This document shows, one piece after another, positions 1 through 6,559 of a stretch of 20,604 nt of DNA. The translations under genes were made by a program, and so were the position numbers. The DNA lies in assembly GCA_023397905.1 (NCBI GenBank), contig JAEWSZ010000138.1, positions 1-20,604 on the forward strand, given 5' to 3'. A model generated the notes under the pieces. It made no database searches and had not been told where the DNA came from. It worked only from the letters and a program-made list of their open reading frames with translations. The DNA comes from Bacillota bacterium (GTDB lineage Bacteria > Bacillota > Clostridia > Acetivibrionales > DSM-1351). Numbering within the stretch: position 1 is the first letter of the stretch; each line of letters begins with the position of its first letter.

Positions 1-89
1 TCTCTAGGATATCTTGAATCAGCAACTACAACTCTGTAAAAAGGATTCTTCTTAGCGCCTATTCTTTTTAAACGTATCTTGACTGCCAT
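1..89 (-). CDS. rpsP: 30S ribosomal protein S16, N-terminal part (cut by window edge)
   Basis: Structural protein of the small ribosomal subunit. Only the first 29 codons are inside the window. The translation begins MAVKIRLKRIGAKKNPFYRV, which is the highly conserved S16 N-terminus, and continues VVADSRYPR. The ATG (87-89) is preceded by a near-perfect Shine-Dalgarno AAAGGAGGTG (96-105 on the complementary strand), so the start is secure. It lies 109 bases downstream of ffh on the same strand with no terminator between them, which matches the common Firmicutes order ylxM-ffh-rpsP (then usually KH protein, rimM, trmD, rplS, which would lie off the left edge). Confidence 0.95.
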   Translation of the reverse strand, partial: MAVKIRLKRIGAKKNPFYRVVVADSRYPR

Positions 90-133
90 TATTTTCACCT
101 CCTTTAAAGGATTATGCCATTATTAAAATTATT

Positions 134-184
134 AAGTCAATTACTATCCGCCTGAAAGCGAAGGTCTTAACCGTAATTGAGTTT
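134..184. repeat. Dispersed palindromic element, copy A
   Basis: Imperfect terminal inverted repeat: AAGTCAATTACTAT at the left and ACCGTAATTGAGTTT at the right, enclosing about 22 bases. It sits in the ffh-rpsP spacer. The ends match copy B (2120-2153) almost base for base, while the middle differs in length and sequence. It could be a short mobile palindromic element or an RNA hairpin in the operon transcript. Confidence 0.6.
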
Positions 185-198
185 ATAAATACTCCTGA

Positions 199-1545
199 TC
201 AGAAAGGCATTTTAAACTTGCCCAAACCGCCTTTTTTACCGTGCTTGCCCATATCGCTCATCATTTTCATCAGCTTCTTCATTTCTTCAAACTGTTTCAG
301 GAGCTGGTTCACTTCCTGGATGGTGGTACCGCTTCCCGCAGCTATTCTTTTTCTGCGGCCGGCATTCAATATTGAGGGGTCAACTCTTTCCTTCTTTGTC
401 ATTGACTTGATGATGGCTTCCGTCCGGGCCATTTTCTTTTCGTCAACATCTACATTTTTCAGAGCCTTGGCGTCAACTCCGGGCATCATTCCCAGTATAT
501 CCCCCAGGGGACCCATCTTCTTCATCTGCTGCATCTGATCCAGGAGATCCTCCATGGTAAACTGCATGGTGCGCATTTTCTTTTCCAGCTCTATGGCATT
601 TTTCTCATCATAGGCTTCCTGGGCCTTTTCAATAAGGCTCAGGACATCTCCCATTCCAAGGATTCTGGACGCCATTCTATCCGGGAAAAAGGGCTCGATA
701 TCGCTGAGCTTTTCACCTATGCACGCAAACTTTATGGGCTTTCCGGTAACAGCCTTGACTGAAAGGGCGGCTCCGCCTCTGGTATCGCCGTCCAGCTTGG
801 TGAGTACGACACCGTCTACCCCCAGCTTCTGGTTAAAGCTTTCAGAAACGTTGACCGCATCCTGTCCGGTCATGGAGTCAACCACAAGCAGTATCTCATG
901 GGGATTGACTTCCTTTTTTATATTGAGCAGCTCATCCATCAGCTCTTCATTGATATGAAGACGTCCGGCTGTATCCAATATGACCAGATCATGCTGCTTC
1001 ATGTTTGCAAATTTAACCGCTTCCTTTGCGATCTCAACGGGATTGAGGTTGTTTTCCAGTGTGAACACCGGAATATTGAGCTGGCCGCCCACAACCTGCA
1101 GCTGTTTTATTGCGGCCGGCCTGTATACGTCGCAGGCAACCAGCAGAGGAGACTTTCCCTGCTTTCTCAGCAAGCTGCCCAGCTTCCCGGCCGTGGTGGT
1201 TTTACCTGCGCCCTGGAGCCCCACCAGCATAAATACCGTGGGCGGCTTTGAGGCAAACGTGACTTTGCTCTGTTCCCTGCCCAGAAGCTCTATGAGCTCT
1301 TCATGGACTATTTTGACCACCTGCTGGCCCGGAGTAAGGCTTTCCAGCACATCCTGGCCCACGCATCTTTCGGACACCTTATTTATAAAATCTTTAACAA
1401 CTTTAAAATTAACATCGGCCTCAAGCAGTGCGAGCTTTATATCTCTCATCATATCCTTCACATCTTTTTCGGATACCCTGCCCTGGCCGCGGATTTTTTT
1501 CATTGTTTCTTGGAGCTTTTCTGACAAACCCTCAAAAACCGACAT
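199..1545 (-). CDS. ffh: Signal recognition particle protein Ffh (SRP54)
   Basis: GTPase of the bacterial signal recognition particle. With 4.5S RNA it binds signal sequences of nascent membrane proteins and delivers the ribosome to FtsY at the membrane. The 448-residue length is normal. Visible are the N domain (about 1-85), the G domain with P-loop GLQGAGKTT (109-117), DTAGR (191-195) and TKLDGDTRGG (249-258), and the methionine-rich M domain (about 295-430; MQQMKKMGPLGDILGMMPG and a C-terminal MKKLMKMMSDMGK stretch). I start at ATG 1543-1545 because GGAGG lies seven bases before it; a TTG two codons upstream is much too close to that site. It is 57 bases downstream of ylxM and upstream of rpsP, probably in one transcript. 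Nothing looks damaged. Confidence 0.98.
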   Translation of the reverse strand: MSVFEGLSEKLQETMKKIRGQGRVSEKDVKDMMRDIKLALLEADVNFKVVKDFINKVSERCVGQDVLESLTPGQQVVKIVHEELIELLGREQSKVTFASKPPTVFMLVGLQGAGKTTTAGKLGSLLRKQGKSPLLVACDVYRPAAIKQLQVVGGQLNIPVFTLENNLNPVEIAKEAVKFANMKQHDLVILDTAGRLHINEELMDELLNIKKEVNPHEILLVVDSMTGQDAVNVSESFNQKLGVDGVVLTKLDGDTRGGAALSVKAVTGKPIKFACIGEKLSDIEPFFPDRMASRILGMGDVLSLIEKAQEAYDEKNAIELEKKMRTMQFTMEDLLDQMQQMKKMGPLGDILGMMPGVDAKALKNVDVDEKKMARTEAIIKSMTKKERVDPSILNAGRRKRIAAGSGTTIQEVNQLLKQFEEMKKLMKMMSDMGKHGKKGGLGKFKMPF

Positions 1546-1602
1546 TCGCAAACCTCCAATCCGCTCATCTGCAACGGCTTAAAAAAAATCAGCCATTGCC
1601 TC

Positions 1603-1959
1603 CTATATGCTGTTTACAAGCTCGGCGACCTCACGCATAACATCCTCTACAACTTTCCGGTTATGCGGGCCGAGCCCGTCAAATTCCAATTTTTCAAGCA
1701 GCTTCTGCACCTGCTCCGCCTTTTGCTTCTGCTGCAAAAATTTGCTCAGCAGGCCAAGCTTGCTTTCATATTCATTTAATATTGCACTGCCGCGCTTTTC
1801 GTTGTCATAAACGGCCTGGCGGCTTATATTCAGCTGCTCGGCTATTTCGGTCAGCGTGTAGTCATTGTTGAAGTGCAGGTCCAATATTTCATATTGCCTG
1901 TCCGTCAGCAGCTGGCCGTAAAAATCCATCAGCAGAGATATTTCATACACTTTATCCAT
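1603..1959 (-). CDS. ylxM: YlxM family helix-turn-helix protein, SRP-associated
   Basis: Small helix-turn-helix protein of the UPF0122/YlxM family, almost always encoded just before ffh in Firmicutes. In streptococci the homologue binds SRP components and modulates the SRP cycle; whether that holds here is inference. The 118-residue protein has a sigma-factor region-4-like HTH at about residues 15-60 (LTDRQYEILDLHF, then LTEIAEQLNISRQAVYDNEKR) and a coiled-coil-prone C-terminal half (KFLQQKQKAEQVQKLLEKLE). I start at ATG 1957-1959, with GTGGAG six bases upstream; the open frame extends 17 codons further but has no ribosome site there. Transcription should begin near 2053 from the promoter at 2061-2089, giving a leader of about 90 bases. 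Confidence 0.93.
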   Translation of the reverse strand: MDKVYEISLLMDFYGQLLTDRQYEILDLHFNNDYTLTEIAEQLNISRQAVYDNEKRGSAILNEYESKLGLLSKFLQQKQKAEQVQKLLEKLEFDGLGPHNRKVVEDVMREVAELVNSI

Positions 1960-2060
1960 AAAAACTCCACTTATAAAAAGTACGGTACGGTAAACAGTGT
2001 TTGCCGTCAATGATATTGATACCTACCGCTTTTTGTAAGTTATTTTTTACATTACAACTC

Positions 2061-2089
2061 ATTTTAAAACAATGCAAAGAAGTTGTCAA
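2061..2089 (-). promoter_or_regulatory. Sigma-A promoter of ylxM-ffh-rpsP
   Basis: On the minus strand TTGACA (2084-2089) is followed after exactly 17 bases by TAAAAT (2061-2066), five of six bases matching the -10 consensus. It is correctly placed about 100 bases before ylxM. The -35 hexamer lies inside one arm of the inverted repeat at 2078-2111. The rest of the 1960-2359 gene-free stretch holds that palindrome, repeat copy B and a plus-strand promoter candidate, described separately. Confidence 0.7.
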
Positions 2090-2111
2090 GTATTTTTACT
2101 TGACAACTTCT
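2078..2111. repeat. Perfect 15-bp inverted repeat over the ylxM -35 box
   Basis: Arms AGAAGTTGTCAAGTA (2078-2092) and TACTTGACAACTTCT (2097-2111) are exact reverse complements around a TTTT loop. Both arms contain TTGACA reading inward or outward. The repeat is upstream of the predicted ylxM transcription start, so it would act as DNA (operator-like or cruciform) rather than as leader RNA for that operon. It could also be the remnant of a small mobile element next to copy B. Confidence 0.7.
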
Positions 2112-2119
2112 CAATGTAT

Positions 2120-2153
2120 AAGTCAATTACTATGGGCTCACCGTAATTGACTT
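2120..2153. repeat. Dispersed palindromic element, copy B
   Basis: Exact 11-bp inverted repeat AAGTCAATTAC (2120-2130) / GTAATTGACTT (2143-2153) with a 12-base centre TATGGGCTCACC. This is the shortest and most perfect copy of the family also seen at 134-184, 4861-4875 (half) and 6324-6382. It starts nine bases from the 15-bp palindrome at 2078-2111. Confidence 0.65.
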
Positions 2154-2175
2154 TTGTAATATAACTCAATAATAT
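2147..2175 (+). promoter_or_regulatory. Candidate plus-strand promoter reading out of repeat B
   Basis: TTGACT (2147-2152), formed by the right arm of repeat copy B, is followed after 17 bases by TAATAT (2170-2175). It points at the small membrane ORF at 2360, which would then have a leader of about 180 bases. A second weaker pair, TTGCAG (2309-2314) and TAATAT (2331-2336) with 16-base spacing, lies nearer that ORF. Which of the two, if either, is used cannot be told from sequence. Confidence 0.4.
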
Positions 2176-2359
2176 CTTGCTCCGATTTTGATAAGTCAAC
2201 CAGATTAAAAACTATTTTCCCTAAATTCCCTATTACCTGACCAGTTATCTGTTGTGAGAGTTTTTATAAACATACGATTAATCTCCTTCATTCTGGTCCG
2301 CAATATTATTGCAGCTTCACATATCTGGTCTAATATGGTATATTTGCAAATAAAGGGAG

Positions 2360-2485
2360 GTGTTTAAAATCAGAATTTTTTATTTGCTTTCACCTATAAT
2401 TATTTGCTTTATTTTGCTGGTGCTTGCCATATTTTCAGGCTTCAAAATCTATCAGTACTTTTACAAAAAAAGTATTAAGAGATGA
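2360..2485 (+). CDS. Possible small single-pass membrane protein (38-41 aa), unrecognised
   Basis: I do not recognise a family. The frame reads (M)FKIRIFYLLSPIIICFI followed by LLVLAIFSGFKIYQYFYKK and SIKR, then TGA. It has one hydrophobic helix (about residues 8-28) flanked by basic residues, a plausible membrane topology. A strong ribosome site AAAGGGAGG (2352-2360) precedes it, but the start is odd. GTG at 2360-2362 overlaps the Shine-Dalgarno itself, and the codon at ideal spacing (8 bases after GGAGG) is ATC at 2369-2371, a very rare start. There is no ATG in the frame. The ORF is too short for statistics alone. It lies between the ylxM promoter region and the converging NYN gene, with two candidate promoters upstream. 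Confidence 0.45.
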   Translation: MFKIRIFYLLSPIIICFILLVLAIFSGFKIYQYFYKKSIKR

Positions 2486-2536
2486 CCCGGCAACCGGTCA
2501 CTCAAAATCACAATATTTTATTGGAAACAGCTAAAG

Positions 2537-3307
2537 TCATTTAGCCCTGTTTCTCACATAAATATGCTTGATTTTGGAGTTGTTGGTGTCACGCTCTTCT
2601 ATTTCAAACTCCTTCAGCTTTCTGATAAGATGTGTCAGCTTATAAAATCCGAAATTTCTGGGGTCAAAGTCAGGCTGCTTTTTGATAATCAAATTGCCCA
2701 CGTCGCCCAGGAAAGCCCAGCCGTTTTCATCCTCCACATCGTGTATTGAAACTGAAATGAGATTTATTATATCCTTGTCCAGAGATACCGCGTTGCACTT
2801 TTGTTCCTTTTCAGCCGTATCATACTTTTTGACGCCATTTTCATATGTATTGGCGTTTTGAGCTGAGGCGGCGCTGATTATTTCCATATATATGAATTTG
2901 TCACATGCGGCAATAAAGGGGTTGGGAGTCTTTCGCTCACCGATGCCGAATACTTTTTTGCCCGCTTCCCGCAGTCTTGTAACAAGTCTTGTAAAGTCGC
3001 TGTCGCTTGAAATGATACAGAAGCCTTCAACCTTGTCCGAATACAATATATCCATGGCGTCTATTATCATGGCCGAATCGGAGGAATTTTTGCCGGTTGT
3101 ATAGCTGTATTGCTGTATGGGGGTGATCGCATTTTCAAGAAGCACGTTTTTCCATCCTGAAATGGCCGGCTTGGTCCAATCGGCGTATATACGCTTTATT
3201 GTGGGCGTACCGTATTTGGCAATTTCCTCCATAACACCTTTTATATTGCTGAAAGGAACATTTTCAGCATCAATAAGCACTGCAAGCCTCATTTCATTTG
3301 AGTCCAT
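2537..3307 (-). CDS. NYN domain protein with C-terminal LOTUS/OST-HTH domain, predicted ribonuclease
   Basis: 256-residue protein of the LabA/DUF88 (limkain-b1-type) NYN family, PIN-like metal-dependent nucleases believed to act on RNA. Conserved acidic residues fit the active site: D13 in VLIDAENVP, D77 and D83 in NSSDSAMIIDAMD, and D102 and D104 in SSDSDF. The NYN domain covers about residues 7-140. A charged, probably flexible linker (about 145-175) leads to a C-terminal LOTUS/OST-HTH-like domain (about 177-252; GWAFLGDVGNLIIKKQPDF and YKLTHLIRKLKEFEI), a module that binds RNA in other proteins. I start at ATG 3305-3307, behind AAAGGAG. An upstream extension of 26 codons in the frame has no ribosome site. 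It is a single gene with its own promoter. The biological substrate is unknown. Confidence 0.88.
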   Translation of the reverse strand: MDSNEMRLAVLIDAENVPFSNIKGVMEEIAKYGTPTIKRIYADWTKPAISGWKNVLLENAITPIQQYSYTTGKNSSDSAMIIDAMDILYSDKVEGFCIISSDSDFTRLVTRLREAGKKVFGIGERKTPNPFIAACDKFIYMEIISAASAQNANTYENGVKKYDTAEKEQKCNAVSLDKDIINLISVSIHDVEDENGWAFLGDVGNLIIKKQPDFDPRNFGFYKLTHLIRKLKEFEIEERDTNNSKIKHIYVRNRAK

Positions 3308-3382
3308 TTTTGTATTATACTCCTTTCGGTTTCCGTCACAGGCTTTCTTTTGTAAATTGATATGCCGCCGGAAACATTGTCC

Positions 3383-3413
3383 CAAATGTTAACATTTGAG
3401 TACTATTATTATA
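3383..3413 (-). promoter_or_regulatory. Extended -10 promoter and 16-bp palindrome upstream of the NYN gene
   Basis: On the minus strand TGTTATAAT (TATAAT at 3408-3413) forms an extended -10 element; no good -35 is seen at 16-18 bases. Directly downstream, at the expected first transcribed bases, lies the perfect 16-bp palindrome CAAATGTTAACATTTG (3383-3398). This is a normal place for a repressor operator. The block lies between the MATE stop codon and the NYN start, so the NYN gene is probably transcribed independently. Confidence 0.5.
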
Positions 3414-3441
3414 ACACTCTTTGGTTTTATTTCCTACTGGC

Positions 3442-4812
3442 TTAATTTTGAAGCGCATCCTCGCTTTTGAATTCCTTGGTGAGCTTTTTGATCCAGTCGT
3501 ATCTGTTGACCTTTACCACCGCCACGGCACATTTCAGTATCTGGTCGCTTTTCAGGCACAGAAAGACCACCCACATGGGAGCTTTTATTACAAAGGCCGC
3601 CAGACAGGACAGGGGTATTACAATGATCCACACAAAAATGAGATCATTTATCAGAACGAAATGCGTTGCTCCTCCCGCCCTCACGATTCCTGTCAAGGTC
3701 GACATCTGGTATGATGTGCCCACCACAGTGATGGAAAGCACAAGCATTAGTGTCCGCGCTATATCAAGGGTTTCATCCGATACCTGGTACAGCAGCAGTA
3801 CATAATCCTTTACAAAGAACAGGAGTACTCCGGTACACAGGCCTATGATCAGAAAAACAACCTGCAGTTTTTGGGAATATCTTTTTACTTTATTTAGATC
3901 CCCTTCTCCCACCGTATTTCCTATGATTATGGCGGAAGCGTTAGCCGTGCCGTACACACCCACGCTTATCATGGAGAAAACCGTATTGGCTATACTCACG
4001 GCCGCTATGGAGGCTGTTCCCAGCCTGCCCACTATTCCGCCCTGGACCGATAGATTCACACCCCATAAAATATCGCCCAGTATGACCGGAAAACCGTACC
4101 TGAAAAAATCCTTCATGAGTGCGGAATTATTGCCGATCAGATCTTTCAGACGCAAGAACAGCTTTTTGTCTATGAATTTTATGTATGAAAGCACAATGAT
4201 GAATTCTATGAGCCTGGCAGACAGTGTGGCCACTGCGGAGCCTCTTATTCCCAACGCAGGCGCTCCGAGATTTCCGAATATGAACACCCAGTTCAAAAAT
4301 ATATTTACTATAAATGTGGATATGGATATGTAGAGGCCTATCTTCACAACGCCTATGCAGCGCAGTGCCGCAATCAGCACATTGCTTACGCAGAAAAAGA
4401 AATAGGTAAAGCATATTATCCTGGCATATTTGACGGCCTCTGCAACTACATTTCCTTCATTGGAATACAGGCCGAGTATCTGTTCCGGGAAAAAGAAAAC
4501 CGCGATCCACAAAAGCACGGAACAGGCTATGACAATTTTCAATGCGATGCCGATGATATTTTTGACGCTCTTCCCGTCTCCCTTGCCCCAGTATTGGGCC
4601 GCCAGCACAATGAGAGCGGACCCGAAGCCGGTGACAATCATCTGAAGTATGACCTGTATCTGGTTGCAAAGATAGACGCCTGATATTGAAAGCTCTCCCA
4701 GCGAGCCCACCATTATATTGTCCACCAGGCCCACGGAAAATGTGATTATATTCTGCAGCGCAATTGGCACAGCCAGTGTAAACAAACGTTTATAAAAAGA
4801 TTTATCCGACAT
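3442..4812 (-). CDS. MATE family efflux transporter (Na+/H+-coupled, multidrug type)
   Basis: Polytopic inner-membrane exporter of the MATE family, which expels cationic drugs or metabolites in exchange for Na+ or H+. The 456 residues contain about twelve hydrophobic segments arranged as two homologous halves. Family-typical stretches are LAVPIALQNIITFSVGLVDN near the N-terminus, GFGSALIVLAAQYWGKGD in the first half, and FRYGFPVILGDILWG plus GTANASAIIIGNTVGEGD at the start of the second half. Substrate cannot be predicted. I start at ATG 4810-4812 (MSDKSFYKRL) because the ribosome site GAAAGG lies upstream of it; the longer GTG start (4837-4839) would place that site inside the coding region. 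A promoter is visible at 4899-4927, and the leader contains a half copy of the dispersed repeat. Confidence 0.93.
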   Translation of the reverse strand: MSDKSFYKRLFTLAVPIALQNIITFSVGLVDNIMVGSLGELSISGVYLCNQIQVILQMIVTGFGSALIVLAAQYWGKGDGKSVKNIIGIALKIVIACSVLLWIAVFFFPEQILGLYSNEGNVVAEAVKYARIICFTYFFFCVSNVLIAALRCIGVVKIGLYISISTFIVNIFLNWVFIFGNLGAPALGIRGSAVATLSARLIEFIIVLSYIKFIDKKLFLRLKDLIGNNSALMKDFFRYGFPVILGDILWGVNLSVQGGIVGRLGTASIAAVSIANTVFSMISVGVYGTANASAIIIGNTVGEGDLNKVKRYSQKLQVVFLIIGLCTGVLLFFVKDYVLLLYQVSDETLDIARTLMLVLSITVVGTSYQMSTLTGIVRAGGATHFVLINDLIFVWIIVIPLSCLAAFVIKAPMWVVFLCLKSDQILKCAVAVVKVNRYDWIKKLTKEFKSEDALQN

Positions 4813-4860
4813 AATTAGATGTATACCTTTCAAGTGCACTAATGAATACTGCTTTCAGCC

Positions 4861-4875
4861 TATAGTAATTGACTT
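4861..4875 (-). repeat. Dispersed palindromic element, half copy C
   Basis: On the minus strand the sequence reads AAGTCAATTACTATA, identical over its first 14 bases to the left ends of copies A and B. It is followed by GGCTGAAAGC, resembling CGCCTGAAAGC inside copy A. No convincing right-hand end is found, so this is a truncated copy. It lies in the predicted MATE 5' leader. Confidence 0.5.
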
Positions 4876-4898
4876 ATTAAGTTTTACGCACCTTTTAA

Positions 4899-4927
4899 AG
4901 TATGTATCAGATGCTATATGTTGTCAA
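4899..4927 (-). promoter_or_regulatory. Promoter of the MATE gene
   Basis: On the minus strand a perfect TTGACA (4922-4927) is separated by 17 bases from CATACT (4899-4904), four of six matches to the -10 consensus. It is oriented toward the MATE start, giving a leader of about 80 bases. Confidence 0.55.
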
Positions 4928-4991
4928 TAAATAAATGCCCAAAAGCATTTAATGCAAAAATAAAAAAAGCAATATATGAGAAAATCCCAAT

Positions 4992-5018
4992 TGTGACGGG
5001 TTTCGCGAAACCGTCACA
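4992..5018. terminator. GC-rich hairpin downstream of the dehydrogenase gene
   Basis: TGTGACGGGTTTCG (4992-5005) and CGAAACCGTCACA (5006-5018) form a nearly perfect palindrome with one extra G. On the minus strand it is followed at a distance by GGGATTTTCT, so it may be a weak intrinsic terminator for the dehydrogenase. It is also palindromic enough to be an operator. Confidence 0.45.
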
Positions 5019-5061
5019 GGAAAAATCCACACATATCGCTCTTATTATGGATTCTATTGTC

Positions 5062-5083
5062 ACGGCTGTTTTACGGCAGCCGT
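5062..5083. terminator. Hairpin just downstream of the dehydrogenase stop codon
   Basis: ACGGCTG (5062-5068) pairs with CAGCCGT (5077-5083) around TTTTACGG. On the plus strand ATTTTAAAAT follows; on the minus strand, the direction of the dehydrogenase, there is no clear T run. With 4992-5018 it probably ends or stabilises the dehydrogenase transcript. Confidence 0.4.
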
Positions 5084-5115
5084 ATTTTAAAATACAAATT
5101 CATATACGGAGGGAA

Positions 5116-6138
5116 TTATGGCGTAATAAGCACCTTGATGCTTTCCTTACCGGAAATTACGGTTTCCAATCCCTTTCCGTAGTCCTCCAGGCTGAACTTG
5201 TGGGATACCAGCTCCTTTACTTTTACGATGCCGGATTCCAGAGCATTTATAGCCCTGTCAAAGCAGTGTGTCTGGGCAAAGGAGCCTATGATTTTATACT
5301 CATTTGAAAAAATTTCATATGGGCTTACGGTTATTCTGTCGGTTTCATTGCAAACGCCGTAAATGACGATTTTAGAACCCTTTTTCGCATATTTGAAACA
5401 GGTTTCAGTTATTCTGGGAGAACCTGTGGCATCGATGATTATGTCATAGCCCTTTGGACATAATTCCCGGATCTGTTTTTCCCCTTTGCTGTCGTCGTTT
5501 CTGTCAATGCACACGGTGTCGTTGATCCCGTACTTGTTCAATATATCCAGCTTAAACTGTGACGGCGCGGCAACCACGACTTTTCCGGCCCCTCCGTACT
5601 TCAGCAGCTGGGCCAGGATTATTCCCGTGGGACCGGCTCCGAACATGAGCACATTGTCTCCGTTCTGAACGTCTATCATGTCCATACCGTGCACCGCACA
5701 GGCTGTAGGCTCTGTAAACGAAGCTTCTTCAAAGCTGAGACTGTCCTTGATCCTGAATACCTTGTCCTGGTTTACAAGCACATATTCGGCAAACCCGCCG
5801 GGGCCCGTGCAGCCCAGAGAATAAAAGTTTTCGCAGTACAAGGGCTGATTTCTCCTGCAATAATAGCATTCGCCGCATAAGACCGTATTATCCGCCACCA
5901 CCCTGTCTCCCGGTTTAAAGGCTGTTACTCCGGTACCAACAGTTTCAATGAATCCGGTAAATTCGTGCCCGTTGGTGAGCGGAAACTGTGATATAAACTG
6001 GCCGTTGTGGATGTGTACGTCGGTTTTGCATATTCCGCAGGCCTTTACCCTGATCAATACCTGTTTTTCTCCGCATACGGGGGTAGTGACCTCTCTTACG
6101 CTGAATTTCTTTGGCTCTTCATAAACGACTGCCTTCAT
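5116..6138 (-). CDS. Zinc-dependent alcohol/polyol dehydrogenase (MDR superfamily)
   Basis: NAD(P)-dependent medium-chain dehydrogenase, resembling sorbitol/threonine dehydrogenases; the substrate is not certain. The 340-residue length is typical. Catalytic zinc ligands are visible as C37 (GICKTD), H58-E59 (GHEFTG) and E143 (FTEP). The structural zinc site is the four cysteines C88, C91, C94 and C102 (CGECYYCRRNQPLYC). The Rossmann fold glycine motif is GAGPTG (167-172). The ATG is preceded by AAGGAGG at ten bases. It stands alone, flanked by a 276-base spacer to MATE and divergent from panT. Proximity to pantothenate uptake is probably coincidental. No truncation is seen. Confidence 0.9.
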   Translation of the reverse strand: MKAVVYEEPKKFSVREVTTPVCGEKQVLIRVKACGICKTDVHIHNGQFISQFPLTNGHEFTGFIETVGTGVTAFKPGDRVVADNTVLCGECYYCRRNQPLYCENFYSLGCTGPGGFAEYVLVNQDKVFRIKDSLSFEEASFTEPTACAVHGMDMIDVQNGDNVLMFGAGPTGIILAQLLKYGGAGKVVVAAPSQFKLDILNKYGINDTVCIDRNDDSKGEKQIRELCPKGYDIIIDATGSPRITETCFKYAKKGSKIVIYGVCNETDRITVSPYEIFSNEYKIIGSFAQTHCFDRAINALESGIVKVKELVSHKFSLEDYGKGLETVISGKESIKVLITP

Positions 6139-6323
6139 ATGAGCATTTCCTCCTTCAGAATTGTCTGTAATGATTGTGTATAATATTATTTTAATATTTA
6201 AAAGTATTTTATAAAAGATGTTTTTAAATTATTTTTTATTTTCCGGCTCAAAATGACTTGTAAAAATAACTCCTTTCCGGCAAACATTCATTATTGCAGT
6301 AAGATGTCCCGTGTGTTATCATA

Positions 6324-6382
6324 AAGTCAATTACCATTTTCTTTATGGAAAATATCCATTTTGAGAGGATGGTAATTGGTTT
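6324..6382. repeat. Dispersed palindromic element, copy D
   Basis: AAGTCAATTACCAT (6324-6337) and ATGGTAATTGGTTT (6369-6382) form an inverted repeat with an A/T-rich centre of about 31 bases. The outer ends match copies A and B except for C/G at the twelfth base, where both arms changed together (ACCAT/ATGGT). That compensating change suggests pairing is kept. The remainder of the 6139-6559 gene-free stretch is A/T-rich promoter DNA (6139-6323) and the panT leader. Confidence 0.55.
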
Positions 6383-6492
6383 AAAAGCTGACATTCACAA
6401 AGTCTTTAAGCTGTTTATGCCCATACGCAGACGGGCTTTGGAAGTCAGACAGTGTTTCACATATTTTATATTTTATACGACTTATATCCATA

Positions 6493-6554
6493 GAACGCGC
6501 TTTGCGGTTCATAGAACCTGTGAATGCCGTTCGCTGCTGGAATAAGAACGGAGG
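6493..6554 (+). promoter_or_regulatory. Structured leader of panT with hairpin over the ribosome site
   Basis: Three possible hairpins lie just before panT. GAAC-g-CGC/GCGGTTC (6493-6510) and GGTTC/GAACC (6506-6518) share the GGTTC strand and so exclude one another. CCGTTC (6527-6532) pairs with GAACGG (6546-6551), whose last bases are the first bases of the Shine-Dalgarno GGAGG (6550-6554). This arrangement could limit translation of panT. It does not match any riboswitch class I know by eye. Confidence 0.4.
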
Positions 6555-6559
6555 TAAAG

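Noticed and set aside
980..1582. Plus-strand open frame of 200 codons opposite ffh
   Set aside because: It is wholly antisense to the intact, highly conserved ffh gene, has no ribosome site, and its composition (Ser/Thr/Pro-rich) is what the complement of a helical gene gives.
4918..5307. Plus-strand frame of 129 codons between MATE and dehydrogenase
   Set aside because: Its second half is antisense to the conserved dehydrogenase C-terminus, and the first half spans two hairpins and the MATE promoter.
6345..6545. Plus-strand frame of 66 codons before panT
   Set aside because: It begins inside repeat copy D, runs through the leader hairpins, lacks a Shine-Dalgarno and has no recognisable domain.
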